A stretch of DNA of 64,000 bases, from contig JAKSYS010000181.1 of the NCBI GenBank assembly GCA_022925895.1, forward strand, positions 1 through 64,000, read 5' to 3'. The notes under the pieces were generated by a model. That model was given only the letters and a program-made list of their open reading frames with translations, did no database searches and was not told where the DNA came from. This document shows positions 23,101 to 33,103 of this stretch, piece after piece. The position numbers and the translations under genes were made by a program. The stretch's first letter is position 1. Each line of letters opens with the position of its first letter. Source of the DNA: Fragilaria crotonensis (lineage: Eukaryota; Bacillariophyta; Fragilariophyceae; Fragilariales; Fragilariaceae).

Positions 23101-23583
23101 ATCAATGATGCAATTGCCTTGGCGCGATCTGATGTCGGGATTGCTATCGGAGCGGGAACTGAGGTTGCTGTGGAAGCTGCGGATATCGTGCTTGTTAAAT
23201 CCTCGCTTCACGATGTCGTTGTGGCACTCCATCTTTCAAGAGTGGTGTTTCGAAGGATTCGGCTGAACTTCATCTGGGCCCTTGCGTACAATCTGATGGC
23301 ACTTCCTTTTGCTGCAGGGGTCTTCTTTGCGTTTACAAATTTCCGACTTCCTCCTCAATTTGCTGGCTTGATGATGGCATTCAGCTCAGTTAGTGTTGTG
23401 ACCAGCAGTCTTCTACTTCGCACGTACTCGAAACCAAGGATTCTTCCAGATGGCACTCTCCAGCGCAGTGGCTGCTGTTTCAGAAGGGACTACGCCAACG
23501 TAGTGCAGTCGATACGGCGGGGTCCTGCATATTCTGATCTCCGCACGGCATCCAGTGATGACGAGACCCTTGAACTTGTGTAG
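20193..23583 (+). CDS. Cu+-transporting P1B-type ATPase
   Basis: This is a copper pump of the CopA/ATP7 family, moving Cu+ across a membrane with ATP. The coding sequence joins 20193-20256 and 20366-23583 (intron of 109 bp, GT-AG), giving about 1093 residues. Three N-terminal HMA domains are present. The first two carry CX3C metal sites (MMCQRNC at the exon junction and MMCQKNC near residue 99) in place of the usual CXXC; the third has normal GMSCAVC near 218. The actuator loop reads SALSGEP; the membrane metal site is CPC at about 623-625; the phosphorylated Asp of DKTGT is at about 667; SEHPLA and GDGIND (about 931-936) complete the catalytic set. The later membrane ligands YN (in ALAYNLMALP) and MxxSS (MMAFSSVS) support Cu+ over Zn2+. 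The frame is intact. It converges with the next gene. Confidence 0.95.
20257..20365 (+). other. Intron 1 of the Cu-ATPase gene
   Basis: The donor GTACGA follows the second Cys codon of the first HMA metal site, and the acceptor is TTGACAG. Splicing restores a Gly codon and the sequence NCGTTVQNALRAIPGV, matching the following HMA helix. Confidence 0.85.
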
Positions 23584-23936
23584 GCACATAATTCTGCTGA
23601 AGTTTCAAGTAATCTTGAGACCTAATTTTTTTCATATTCAACAAGTACCAATGACAAGACAAACAACTTGCTCTCGATAAGTGGAAAGGAAAATGAAGTG
23701 TGCTCGTTATATAGACGATGTCGCTAGTTACATAATGTTTTACTTCAGTTAATCACAGTATATCATTAGAAAAACCATGTACTAGTAGTTAATGAGCCAA
23801 GAATAGTGCCACTGCCGACGTTGGTTTCACGTAGATGTCTTTCACCCATACAAAATGGCTCGAGATTGGTGACGCGATAATGTAGCTTGCATTGGTGGGT
23901 GAAGCAGTAGGAGCGAGGGTTGCCTTGAAGTTACAA
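23584..23936. other. Convergent intergenic gap
   Basis: This is the 3' flank of both the Cu-ATPase and the following minus-strand gene. I see nothing beyond AT-rich sequence. Confidence 0.5.
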
Positions 23937-24350
23937 TCATTTTTCGATCTTTGAGATGCCGAGACTCCCATCGTTCTCGCCAATAGTGACACTACGAGCA
24001 CGCTTTCTGGGGCGGGCATCTAAATTTGATTTCGCATCTACCGGCAGCTCACAGCAGCGCAACTCGAGCGTTTCCGCGTAAGCGGATATGATCAATCTCG
24101 CCAAATCAGCGTTCGCCTCCCGGAGTGCGCTGATCGACGTTGAAAGAGCCACAAGTTTGTCGCTGAGTTGCTGTAGACGTTCTTCATCATCTTCGTCAAG
24201 TTCGTCGATGTCATCATCGTCACTGTCGTAAGAATCACTATCACCACTCACATCTCCCCAATCAGGCTCATCAGTGGATGATCCCTGAGGAAGTGCGCAA
24301 TTGGATCCATGTGCACCAACAGTTTCATCGTTCTGGTACTCCTGAGACAT
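23937..24350 (-). CDS. Acidic coiled-coil protein with basic C-terminal motif
   Basis: The proposed start (MSQEYQND) gives 137 residues. The frame is open upstream to 24578 with other possible starts, but that part is less protein-like. The middle is strongly acidic (a run of Ser/Asp and Asp/Glu at about residues 35-60), followed by a heptad-like helix (EERLQQLSDKLVALSTSISA) and a second helix. Near the C-terminus ARPRKRARSVTIG looks like a nuclear localisation signal. The architecture fits a small nuclear or chromatin-associated protein, but no family is recognised. It converges with the Cu-ATPase gene. Confidence 0.5.
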   Translation of the reverse strand: MSQEYQNDETVGAHGSNCALPQGSSTDEPDWGDVSGDSDSYDSDDDDIDELDEDDEERLQQLSDKLVALSTSISALREANADLARLIISAYAETLELRCCELPVDAKSNLDARPRKRARSVTIGENDGSLGISKIEK

Positions 24351-24599
24351 CTTCCTTTCTTTCTGTCGTGTGGAAAAATCGATTTGTGTCACTTTTTTTT
24401 TGTCGCAGTTTGATTGTCCTCGCCCTCGATTCATGAAACCATAATCAATTAGTGACCCAACTGGAACGTCTTTATTATCCTTCGGAAACCTCCGGTGCCA
24501 AATGCCGAAGTATTTCATACCCCTTCGGCGCACAACTCCACGCTCCATCGTGTGTAACGTTGGTATTTGCAAATACATGCCTCCTATGAACCGAACGTC

Positions 24600-25757
24600 A
24601 TGGAATCATTCACGACACTTTAAGACCTTTCGATCGTGACTAAGTTATTTTGTTCCAGCGAAGATACAACCCTGCTAATCTACTTAATAAAAGGAAAGCC
24701 TGCATTTCAATAATGTTCAGTTGTGCTATAATTGTTTCACCATAGTTCAACGTCTGAAGTTCTGTGGGTTCCGCAATTTCCACTCTGAACAATGACGATT
24801 TTATCATTTATCATCACGAACTCAGAAGTGCCAGAATGTTAGTGCCGAGTTAATTGCCAGGATGCAGGATGTTGGACATTCTTTGTTACTTAATAATTCC
24901 GTTGCGACCGTAGGGATTGGAATTCACCATCTTCATATGCTGATATAGTACACGCCGAACTGTCGATAAGTAATGTACCGTGTACTGTAGTACCGTGTTA
25001 AGTCCCCCCTGTGCTGTGTACCGGGTAGAAGCTAATATACGTGATGCGTACAGTATTACCAGTACGACGTATGACGTATTGCACATATGATATGGGCGAA
25101 GTCTATCATATTGCATCGAGCACTCGAGAGAAATCATCATTTCAAAAGCCTCGAATAGATATAATAGATACTCCGAGTAGGGGAAAGGGTACTGGGAGTT
25201 TGCATACCATGTACGTAGTACAAGTGCTACCAGGTACTTGTACTGTACAAAGAAGAGCAGCATGCCATATACTGGAGTGGTAGCATGCAATATGCATCTA
25301 TGATCTATGTGCATATGCGATTTTTTAGCATGGACGCGTCCCTACAGTTATACAGTACTCCAGTATGACAGTAATTTGACGAGTGCAGATTTTGAATACA
25401 CGGATTGACGTCATTTCGTTGCATTCCCTGTTTATTGTTTTATTCACTTCCAAGCTTCCAAGTGTCAAGTTTCAAGTTTTACAGAGAATCTGTCATTAAC
25501 GTGTATGATAGTAGTACCAGTCTGTTTGAGAATCGAAGTGTTGTTAGTTGTTTGTTGTCATCCAACAATACATACACTCAACCGGTCCGAGTGAAAAGGA
25601 TCTCAGCTCATTTTCCATTTAGTCTTGTGGTCTACTATCTTCATTCATCTCTTGTACTTCAGTATTTGTCCTGTAGTCTATGTCAAGAACAAGGAGTGCA
25701 CGAGGACGTTGCAATTGAATCAAAACGACCTTCCAAACGACTACTGCGAGAAGCACG
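24600..25757. other. Intergenic, GTAC-rich
   Basis: More than 1.1 kb with no recognised coding region. Positions 24950-25290 and 25320-25380 are dense in short GTAC-containing repeats such as GTAGTACC, CAGTACG, GGTACTTGTACTGTAC. It is the divergent promoter region of the acidic protein and the SOUL protein genes. Confidence 0.55.
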
Positions 25758-27200
25758 ATGGATAAAGTAATACATTTCATATTTGTTGTAACAGTGCTGC
25801 TGAGTTACTGCTGCACAGGTGTTGCTGCTTTCCAATTACCCAATTTACGGCCATGTGCCACATCTTGTGTATTCGGATCCAATCGCAAGTCCAGTTTTGT
25901 GGAAGAAGAAGCAGCCATGAAAGAGTTGGAGGAAAAAGGAGCAGGTGTTGTTGGTGCGACTTTCTTTGGTGGAAACAAGCAGAAAGAAGAACTCTATGAC
26001 GCAGTTGCCGAAGCGAATGCCAACGTTGAGTTGAGGACGACGATAAACTACAACAAGTGGGATGATTCTAACGCCTTTCCAGATTCCATAGGGCAAGCCG
26101 TTGCAAAATCGATCCAAGGCCAACTCAATGGTTTGCTGTATACGGAAGAAAGCGTGCCAGCCTCTCTAGAATACGTGTATGCCTCAAAGGTGGAATGGGA
26201 TTCGCCATTTTCATCGTCAACCGGGGTTGGCACAACAAATCCAATATCCGAATTAGAAAAGTCGTTGGACTTCTACAATCGCTTGGATGTGGCCATTACA
26301 TCAGGAAAGACGATTTCACCCACTCAGGTGGAGTTGAGATGGGAGATTTCTGTCGTGTGGCCAAATTTTTGGGAAGGTCGGGCACTGCTAACCGGCACGT
26401 CCATTGTGACTCTCAACGACAACAGGCAGATTGTCAAGCAAGTGGATTTATTAGACGATCAGGACTTGAATGGTAGGCTTGTACCGCAAGTCCTACCTCG
26501 GTTTTGGGATGTTTATCACCTTGGCATGTCGCCGTCCGCCGAACTGTCTCCCAGATTCCCCCTCAAAAGTCCAGGCATTTTGCCTTCGTACAAATTGTAC
26601 AGTCTACCTCCTCGTCTCGTCTACTCTCCGTCCCTCCTTGATTCTGGCAGCCGAGAAGATGCCGCTGCTGCCACTGTTCCAAATCATGCTTTTTGTGATT
26701 TCATCAAAACCATGGGCCCCCGTCGCCAGCGATACGTGCCCACATCGCCTCTCGAGGTTGTCTTTTCGCGCCAGGACAACAACAAACAACGTCTCATCTT
26801 CAGCATGCCAATTTCTGTCGAATTGCAAACCAACCCGACCCTCCCGTACCCGGGAGATGACCCCGAAACTCCTCCCGACGTGGAACCGTTGGTGGAATAC
26901 AAATGGCAAGGTGCTCGTCGCGTGGCCACCATGCCGTACGCTGGAAATCCGCAAGACGAACAAGTGGTGACAGTGCGAAAGCAACTGTACGAACAGGTGG
27001 TGGTCAAGGACGGCTTGACGCCCAAACTGGATCCAGCCGGTAGACCCCAGTTTTTCTTTTGGAGCAACAACGTGAAGAATTGTTATACGGAAACAGGGTT
27101 GGGTATGGCAGTGTACGAGTATCGTGGAAAGTGGGCTAAGTCGAATGAAGTGGGCATTGAGTTGGAAGTGGCGGGCACGGACCTTGTGAAGAAACAATGA
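25758..27200 (+). CDS. Plastid-targeted DUF2358-SOUL haem-binding protein
   Basis: The protein has 480 residues in one intact frame. It starts with a hydrophobic signal peptide (residues about 5-24) followed by VAAFQLP, which resembles the ASAFAP-type cleavage site, with Phe at +1, used by diatoms for import into complex plastids. The middle (about 60-250) matches DUF2358, an NTF2-like domain: SLDFYNRLDVAITSGK and LRWEISVVWPNFWEGRALLTG. The C-terminal part (about 310-475) matches the SOUL haem/tetrapyrrole-binding domain: LIFSMP, KWQGARRVATMPYAG, KQLYEQVVVKDGL and NEVGIELEV. A DUF2358-SOUL pairing is known from chloroplast haem-binding proteins of plants (HBP5 type), and a role in tetrapyrrole handling in the plastid is inferred. 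It converges with the 3-beta-HSD-like gene. Confidence 0.85.
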   Translation: MDKVIHFIFVVTVLLSYCCTGVAAFQLPNLRPCATSCVFGSNRKSSFVEEEAAMKELEEKGAGVVGATFFGGNKQKEELYDAVAEANANVELRTTINYNKWDDSNAFPDSIGQAVAKSIQGQLNGLLYTEESVPASLEYVYASKVEWDSPFSSSTGVGTTNPISELEKSLDFYNRLDVAITSGKTISPTQVELRWEISVVWPNFWEGRALLTGTSIVTLNDNRQIVKQVDLLDDQDLNGRLVPQVLPRFWDVYHLGMSPSAELSPRFPLKSPGILPSYKLYSLPPRLVYSPSLLDSGSREDAAAATVPNHAFCDFIKTMGPRRQRYVPTSPLEVVFSRQDNNKQRLIFSMPISVELQTNPTLPYPGDDPETPPDVEPLVEYKWQGARRVATMPYAGNPQDEQVVTVRKQLYEQVVVKDGLTPKLDPAGRPQFFFWSNNVKNCYTETGLGMAVYEYRGKWAKSNEVGIELEVAGTDLVKKQ

Positions 27201-27462
27201 CTCATGAATGTAGCGAGAAGGCAATTCACACGATATTGGGCCTACAAAATGCCTGGTCGTTGGCTTACGTCCATGAGTTGACGACGCGGACGATCTTGAT
27301 GAGGGAATGAGCGCTTGTCATTGAGCTTGTGCAACAACAGCACGAAAGTGAGGAATCCAAGTAAGCATGCTAACGTTAGAAAATTGTTCGATCTTGATCT
27401 GGTGCAAAGCCCATTTCCACGCCCTTTCCTTCACACACTCAAACACATGGAGTTCGCCCTCT

Positions 27463-28664
27463 TTAATCTTGCTTATCTGGTTTCCCAGTGTCCGGTACAG
27501 CTCTGCCAGTTTCCTGATAATACTTGGGGAGCCAATCTGATTGAAACCAGCCCTTTGTAATTGTCCAGGCCTCGTCAAAGGTGTACAGGGGTTCATACTT
27601 CAGATCTTGACGACTCAGATCCGGAGAGAAGTAGCGATGAATTGTCATCATTCGCACAGTGAATGGATTCAACTTTGTCTTCCTGCCAGTCAGAATTGTG
27701 TAAAAGGTGCAAATGTAGGCAATGAAATACAATAGTGCAACCGGAAGATGAAATTTGGCCTTTAAATCTGAAAATCCCAAATGCATGCCGGCGTCGTTGA
27801 GAATGTCCCAAATGATGACAGGCTTTGTATCAGTAATGATATAGAATTTTCCCAATGCAGGAGATTTCGGATTCTGAATCGCATCGGCACCACAGATAAG
27901 TCCGTGGCAGTAGTTGTCAACATAACAGACGGAAATCATTTTATCACCCTTTCCAAAGATTCGAAGTCTCCCATTGCCCATGGTGGAGAGGAGCGCCGGC
28001 AAAAAAGCGCATCATGCGGACCGTAGACTTGGTGGGGCGACACCGAAACAGTCCGAAGCTCATCGCAGCAGGCTGCCGTGACAAGACGTTCCGCTTCCGC
28101 CTTGGTTTCGGCGTAGAGTGCAACGTAGGACGTTGGGAAATCGAGTTCATCTTCGCGCTTGCCTTCAATGTCATTGCCGTCGAAACGAGTCGAGGGAGAT
28201 GAGGAATTAACAAGTTTCGGAACCTTGTATTTCTTGCAGGCAGCTATGATATTCTTGGTACCGCCGACGTTTACCTTGTAGTACATGGGTGCATCATGGA
28301 AAGGGCCGACGAGTGCGGCAATGTGGTAGACAACATCTATCTTTGGGACAGAAGAAAAGGCTTTGTCGATCGCTTCCTGATTGGTCAGATCACCATCTGG
28401 ACCGTTGAAATGAATATACTTCCCGGTGCATGACTCTTCCATTTCCTTGAATCTCTGCTGGAGTACTTTGTCGGGGACGCAAATGTCGAATAAAATGACA
28501 CAAGCAGCACCGCGTTCGAGCAACATCTCCGCCAAACGGGCACCACAAAATCCACTGGATCCAGTTACCAAGGCCGTAATGCCCTTTGTGGTTTGGAAAC
28601 CGGGGCTTGCGCTTGCAGCTTGTGTGGCTGCACTGCCGCTTCCTTTGAAGAGACTGAGGACCAT
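27463..28664 (-). CDS. 3-beta-HSD / sterol-4-carboxylate 3-dehydrogenase-like enzyme, one frame break
   Basis: This is an NAD(P)-dependent extended short-chain dehydrogenase of the 3-beta-HSD family, the group that includes NSDHL/ERG26 of sterol C4 demethylation. The Rossmann signature is TGSSGFCGARLAEML (GxxGxxG), followed by VVYHIAALVGPF, and the catalytic YxxxK is YAETK. A hydrophobic segment near the C-terminus (LPVALLYFIAYICTFYTIL) would anchor it to the ER. The first ATG is at 28664; the frame begins slightly earlier with TTG. The frame breaks at an A6 run (28001-28006 on the plus strand). Adding one base joins YGPHDALF to LPALLSTMGNG and gives 400 residues, a normal length. I read this as a consensus error. 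The ERG26 role rather than another steroid dehydrogenase role is inferred. Confidence 0.82.
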
Positions 28665-28673
28665 GTTTCTCAA

Positions 28674-29317
28674 GTGGTATGTAACAAATATCTTTCAATT
28701 GCAATTGTGTGAAAACAAAAAATGCTGCGTGGCGGGGTCTCGGAGTTTTGCATGTTAACGAAGGTCTGGTGAATGACGTTTTGAAGATACGTACCGATTT
28801 CTGATTCCCCATTTCCATTGGCTTCCACCATACGAGTACGGTAAACTACTGGTACTCGGAGTGTCAACCATAATTGAGCACTCTTTCAATTTTTTCCGCT
28901 CAGACGTTAGCGAAACAGGAAATTTAGCTATCTTCGATAACAGTGAAACTGTTGATAGCTGATTTACTGGAGCTGCAGAAAGTTGAATTCTACTGTATGC
29001 GAATTTTTAAAGGGTTCCTCAATACGCAGTACGGTAGATCCACCTGATAACGGCCATTTACCGGACACTCAAGATTGTTGTCCAAAACTTGTCGTGACTC
29101 GTGACAGTAGATATACGTATGACTTAGGTTTAGCAACGCAAAATGTTAATCGCATTCACCTCACCCTGCATTAGGAATCTGTACTCCAAGCTCCGAGGGA
29201 GTGGTATAACAGTGCGATCCCACAACACTGGATCACTTTCACAATGAAAGTGTCAAGTAGCAATTGAATGGACTTGATGCAACGTACAATATATGTCACT
29301 CGATTGAAACCTTTTTG
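28674..29317. other. Intergenic gap
   Basis: No coding region is recognised. It holds the promoter of the 3-beta-HSD-like gene and the 3' flank of the membrane protein gene. A short direct repeat is seen near 29215-29250 (CACAACACTGGATCACTTTCAC followed by AATGAAAGTG). Confidence 0.4.
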
Positions 29318-30283
29318 TTACGGCACCATCTCGTCATCATACGGGGCAAAATCCGCTCCTAGAAGTAGACTCTCACCAGACATGGCTGATCCATAAAGTC
29401 GGTTCCAGGGGACGGACGTTATGACAGAGCGCCGGAATTCAGACTCACCGGCGCGGCACGGGTTGCAGTCGCTGTGCATCCCAAAGAGAATTTGTCCAAT
29501 TTCCATTTCAGCGACGAACCGATTGTCCATACAGAACCAGAAGGTAATGAGACAGTTCATAATGTTGAAGGAAAACTCAAGATAGTGAGCATACTCCTCG
29601 TAACCAAAATTGTAGACACAAAATGTAAGGGCTGCCACAAGGACAGAAGCAGATACTAGCGATAACGAACCGACGGATGATCCATTCTTTGTTCCAAGTA
29701 ACGAACCCAAGAGTATGAATGATACCAACGAAAGCGAGAATTCATTAATATACTCAATTTCATGGGCCGCTGTTTCAAAATATTCAGAATCCATACTCAT
29801 GAGAAACGCAGGAACCATCGCTGCCACAACGTTGAAGAAGAATAGGACCTTGAGAAAAACTGTATTGTTACAAATTGTGACCATTGTCTTGGGTGAAGTC
29901 ACCAACGCATATGCCTCCACGAGGGAGTACAGAAAGGTCGACCAGAATTCGGTAAGATGAAAGGTCCTGTCGGAGACCAGAGGTGGGTTGGGATCGTTGT
30001 TAATCGTGAAGTTGAGGCAAACAAGGCCAATATTGACACCACAGCATAGCAAGCTCATAAGCGCCAGCCAGAAGTTAAGCTTCGAACGACGCTGAAAATC
30101 TTCCAACCGAAATAGAAGCAGAATATTGCTTGAGCTATTCAGTGCACATGCTTCGAGCTTGAGTCCATTGAGCTTGCTTTTCAGGGGTGTAGATTCGTCT
30201 GTCCCGTCGATTGGTTGTTTTTCGGCACTAGCACAGCACGGTTTCACTACCTTCTTCTTTGCTTTGTGCGGGTCGAGAGCCAT
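29318..30283 (-). CDS. Multi-pass membrane protein of unknown function
   Basis: The first ATG of the frame is at 30283 (MALDPHKAKKK), giving 321 residues; the frame opens 36 bases earlier with TTG. After a basic, cytosolic-looking N-terminus there are about six hydrophobic segments, including FWLALMSLLCCGVNIGLVCL, LKVLFFFNVVAAMVPAFLMS, LSLVSFILLGSLLGT, LVSASVLVAALTFCVYNFG and FSFNIMNCLITFWFCMDNRF. The C-terminal tail is soluble, with a CNPC motif and an acidic end. I do not recognise the family. It could be a stramenopile-specific membrane protein. The frame is intact. Confidence 0.65.
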   Translation of the reverse strand: MALDPHKAKKKVVKPCCASAEKQPIDGTDESTPLKSKLNGLKLEACALNSSSNILLLFRLEDFQRRSKLNFWLALMSLLCCGVNIGLVCLNFTINNDPNPPLVSDRTFHLTEFWSTFLYSLVEAYALVTSPKTMVTICNNTVFLKVLFFFNVVAAMVPAFLMSMDSEYFETAAHEIEYINEFSLSLVSFILLGSLLGTKNGSSVGSLSLVSASVLVAALTFCVYNFGYEEYAHYLEFSFNIMNCLITFWFCMDNRFVAEMEIGQILFGMHSDCNPCRAGESEFRRSVITSVPWNRLYGSAMSGESLLLGADFAPYDDEMVP

Positions 30284-31686
30284 GAGGCTGGGATCAAAAA
30301 GCAAGCAAAAAAGACGCAATCGCAGGTAAGTCTCGGTCGTGACGGTCGTCTCGGCAGTTCGAGGGAGCCCTGTGTGTGTTTGTCCTCAAGCCCGCGTTAG
30401 TCATGCGGAGAAATGAAATCAGGATTCCTGGTTCGAGGGCATACGGATCCCATTAGAATGAACTGAAGTGACGTTAATTATGACGTCACATTACCGCACT
30501 ACCTAATGTGATACAATACTGCAATAAGACAGTAACATATGGAGAGCAATACAGTACTGTAGCCGTATGCTGAGGTATGTGTTTCGGTCGTCGGACATCT
30601 TGCCTCTTCGGTTGTGACTAGATTCGCGAACGCAACATATGAACTTACGTGGTACAGACATTCAAAGAGGAGTAGACCTACAATACACTATATGAAGTAT
30701 GAACACTTTCAGTTTTCAGTGCTCATACGGAACATTTCTGGAATTCGCGTGAGAAGGCTAATACGAGGGTGAGACAAACTGTACGAGCAGTGAGCAGTGT
30801 GTTAACACTTCGTGCAGGATAATCCGACAGTATACTCATTTACGAAGTAAAGGAGTATTGAACCCTTATGGAATTGTTGTACTCGAGTACTCCATCATGA
30901 GTTCTTGATCAAACCTCGAAACTCAAATGGTATCGTTCTCACTGCTGACTATGGGTCTGTGTTGATCTCACTTCTGCCTCCCGACACCACAATCAAATGC
31001 CTGTGCCTAGGGGTAGGCCTCTAGGCGGTACAAAGTGGGTTGGAAGTCAATCCAGCCCAGAGGGCGACGTATAGCAATTGACGATGATCACCTCTCTCGC
31101 CACTACATCCGCTGGGCCGTCATCGGAGGCATTTTTAACTACTCGGAGTACGCCGTATCATGCACCGAATGGCATCATCACCAGGATCTCTGACAGCGTC
31201 ATTTTCAACCAAGCTCAAGTCTCTAGAAAAAAGCGAAGGCTTCTCGGCGTAGGTCCCAATTCCGCTGCACCGAAAACGCGAAGGCACAACTCTCGTGTTG
31301 GTTCCAAAAGCGAACTCCTGACAAGACCCGAATTGTCGTTGCGATGGATTCGCATTAGGCATCGACGATTAGTTCTGTTTCTCTACCAAACCTAAGACCT
31401 CTCAAGGGTTTCTTCGGCAATCAGTATGTTAACGCGAAGTCAAAAATCAACTTTTGGTCTCAACGCGAGCTAGGGTATCTACTTTCGCCTTCCTCGGTCA
31501 ATGAGAATCATTAGGCGCTTCGCAATATGAATACATGAAGCTGTATTCTTGTTGCGAGTGTTGAAAGGGGATCCGAAGAACAACTGCAAAATGCGAAGGG
31601 CATCATGTTGGTCGAAACGAAATCTGCATTATACTCCTAGTTGGTACTTCTCACAAAATAACTACACCGTATATTGACATAATCAA
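30284..31686. other. Intergenic, 1.4 kb
   Basis: No convincing gene. A 105-codon plus-strand frame at 31078-31395 has no recognisable motif and is not supported. Positions 30480-30900 hold scattered GTAC and CATATG motifs. It is the divergent promoter region of the membrane protein and the CHRD-like genes. Confidence 0.45.
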
Positions 31687-32635
31687 ATGAAGACACTTGC
31701 TATCATCCAACTCCTTTCAACGGCGCCGTTCGCGGCCGCCGGTCTGCGTGGCGCTCGAACGTTGGCCTTCAGCGAAAGGAAGGTCACCACCTTTCATGAA
31801 GTCAAGCTGACACCCGAGAACGTGAGGCCTCCGAACCTGGGCGCAGATAATGCCAGTGGAGTCGCCACAGTCCAACTTGACTACAACGAGCTTCGCCCGG
31901 AAGCAAAGTGGAAGATTTGCATTCAAGCTGACGTTCATGGCTTTACTCCCGACAAGTTGTACATTAAAAAAGCGCTCATCGATAAGAGTGTGGAATCAGC
32001 GGTTGTCGATTTTTCCGGTATGCTTAGCGACATTGATCCATACTTCGATGGTTGCATCAAAGTCGCCGAAACCGAATTCAACCAAATCCTAGAAAATCCG
32101 GTAAGGCGGCAGAACGCATCACTCAGTTCCTTGCTCACTCATATAAATCCACACGTCTCGCTGACACTTAATCCCTACTTGCCAGAACCTCTACTATGTA
32201 GAAGCCCTTATTGCAGAGGCACCGACTGCTCTCAACGAACATGGCGTTCGTGGTCAACTTGTCCACGAATTCTCCGTCCAAATCAAAGCCTCTTCTAAGG
32301 CGAAGGCAGCAAATATTGCTTTGGCAGACGTGCACGGAGAATCTACAATTTCATTCGAAAAAGGTGGCGCAGTGGTTTGTATTGACGCCAAAATCGAGGG
32401 CTTTGATCCTTCGCTTGCTCAGATTCGCGGTCCTTCGAAGTTCAACCAAATGATTCTTGACTTCTCCAATAAGAAGCTCGGATCTGGTCGATTCAACGGA
32501 TGCAGTACACTGTCTCAGCTTTCCACTTCCTCCAGTACCGTAAAGAGTATTCTCCAAGACCCAACTGAGTATACCTTTTTTTTCCAAGACTCCAACCACA
32601 TTATCCAGGTTCGGTTGGACAATGTTATCGTGTAG
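31687..32635 (+). CDS. Secreted protein with two CHRD-like domains
   Basis: The coding sequence joins 31687-32100 and 32186-32635 (intron of 85 bp, GTAAGG to GCCAG), giving 287 residues. A signal peptide covers about the first 18 residues (MKTLAIIQLLSTAPFAAAG). Two similar beta-rich units follow. Each has an IALADVHGES/ATVQLDYNEL-type opening, an I-x-A-x(n)-GF(T/D)P centre (ADVHGFTPDKLYIKKA and AKIEGFDPSLAQIRG), a (V/I)LDFS strand with an FxGC turn, and an ILQDPTEYTFFF/ILENPNLYYVEAL end. This order resembles the CHRD fold (chordin-like repeat of secreted algal and bacterial proteins), but the similarity is modest. Location is inferred to be extracellular or in the cell wall. Confidence 0.6.
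32101..32185 (+). other. Intron of the CHRD-like gene
   Basis: Donor GTAAGG at 32101 and acceptor TTGCCAG ending at 32185. Splicing is phase 0 and restores LENP-NLYYVEALI, parallel to LQDP-TEYTFFF in the second repeat. Confidence 0.85.
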
Positions 32636-32835
32636 CTTGTAAGCTAAGTGAGGAGCAGGACACGGTGTGACATGGTGGATTTCAACAACAACTCGAAACA
32701 TATATTATATTGTACCGGTCTGATGGGCGGCCGTTGGCCGCGTATGCATATGTTGTACATAAATACGTTTTGTTCTGAATTCCTTTCTCCTACATGTAGT
32801 AGTAGTATACGACGTATGTGAAGAGAATTGTCAGA

Positions 32836-33032
32836 GTTAACAATGCAACATATGTTGATATTGTTAGATTCAACAATACAATATCTTGTTATTGTTCGAC
32901 TGACCAATACAATATATCGGTGACAATATATATTGCAATATATTGTAATAATACAATCTATTGTTGCGCATCCCTGTCTCAGAGTGCTCAAGCAGTACCA
33001 GTACTTGTACTCAGAGTGCTCAAGCAGTACCA
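32836..33032. repeat. ATTGTT inverted repeats and a 22-bp direct repeat
   Basis: Positions 32836-32966 hold many copies of AACAATAC, ATATTG and their reverse complements (ATTGTT, CAATAT), which can pair into long AT-rich hairpins. A 22-bp unit starting TCAGAGTGCTCAAGCAGTAC occurs exactly at 32979-33000 and 33011-33032. Both lie within 270 bp of the fucosidase start codon and could affect its transcription; this is inference. Confidence 0.7.
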
Positions 33033-33103
33033 TTATATCGTTTGTCTATTGGCTATGCTTGTCAACCGATGTTCAGCGTACTAGTACACTTTTCTACTCA
33101 GCA

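Noticed and set aside
30425-30450. A GGTTCGAGG box resembling a tRNA T-loop
   Set aside because: No matching D-arm, anticodon arm or acceptor stem could be built around it.
31078-31395. 105-codon plus-strand frame in the intergenic region
   Set aside because: No motif, signal or family likeness; length is within chance expectation.
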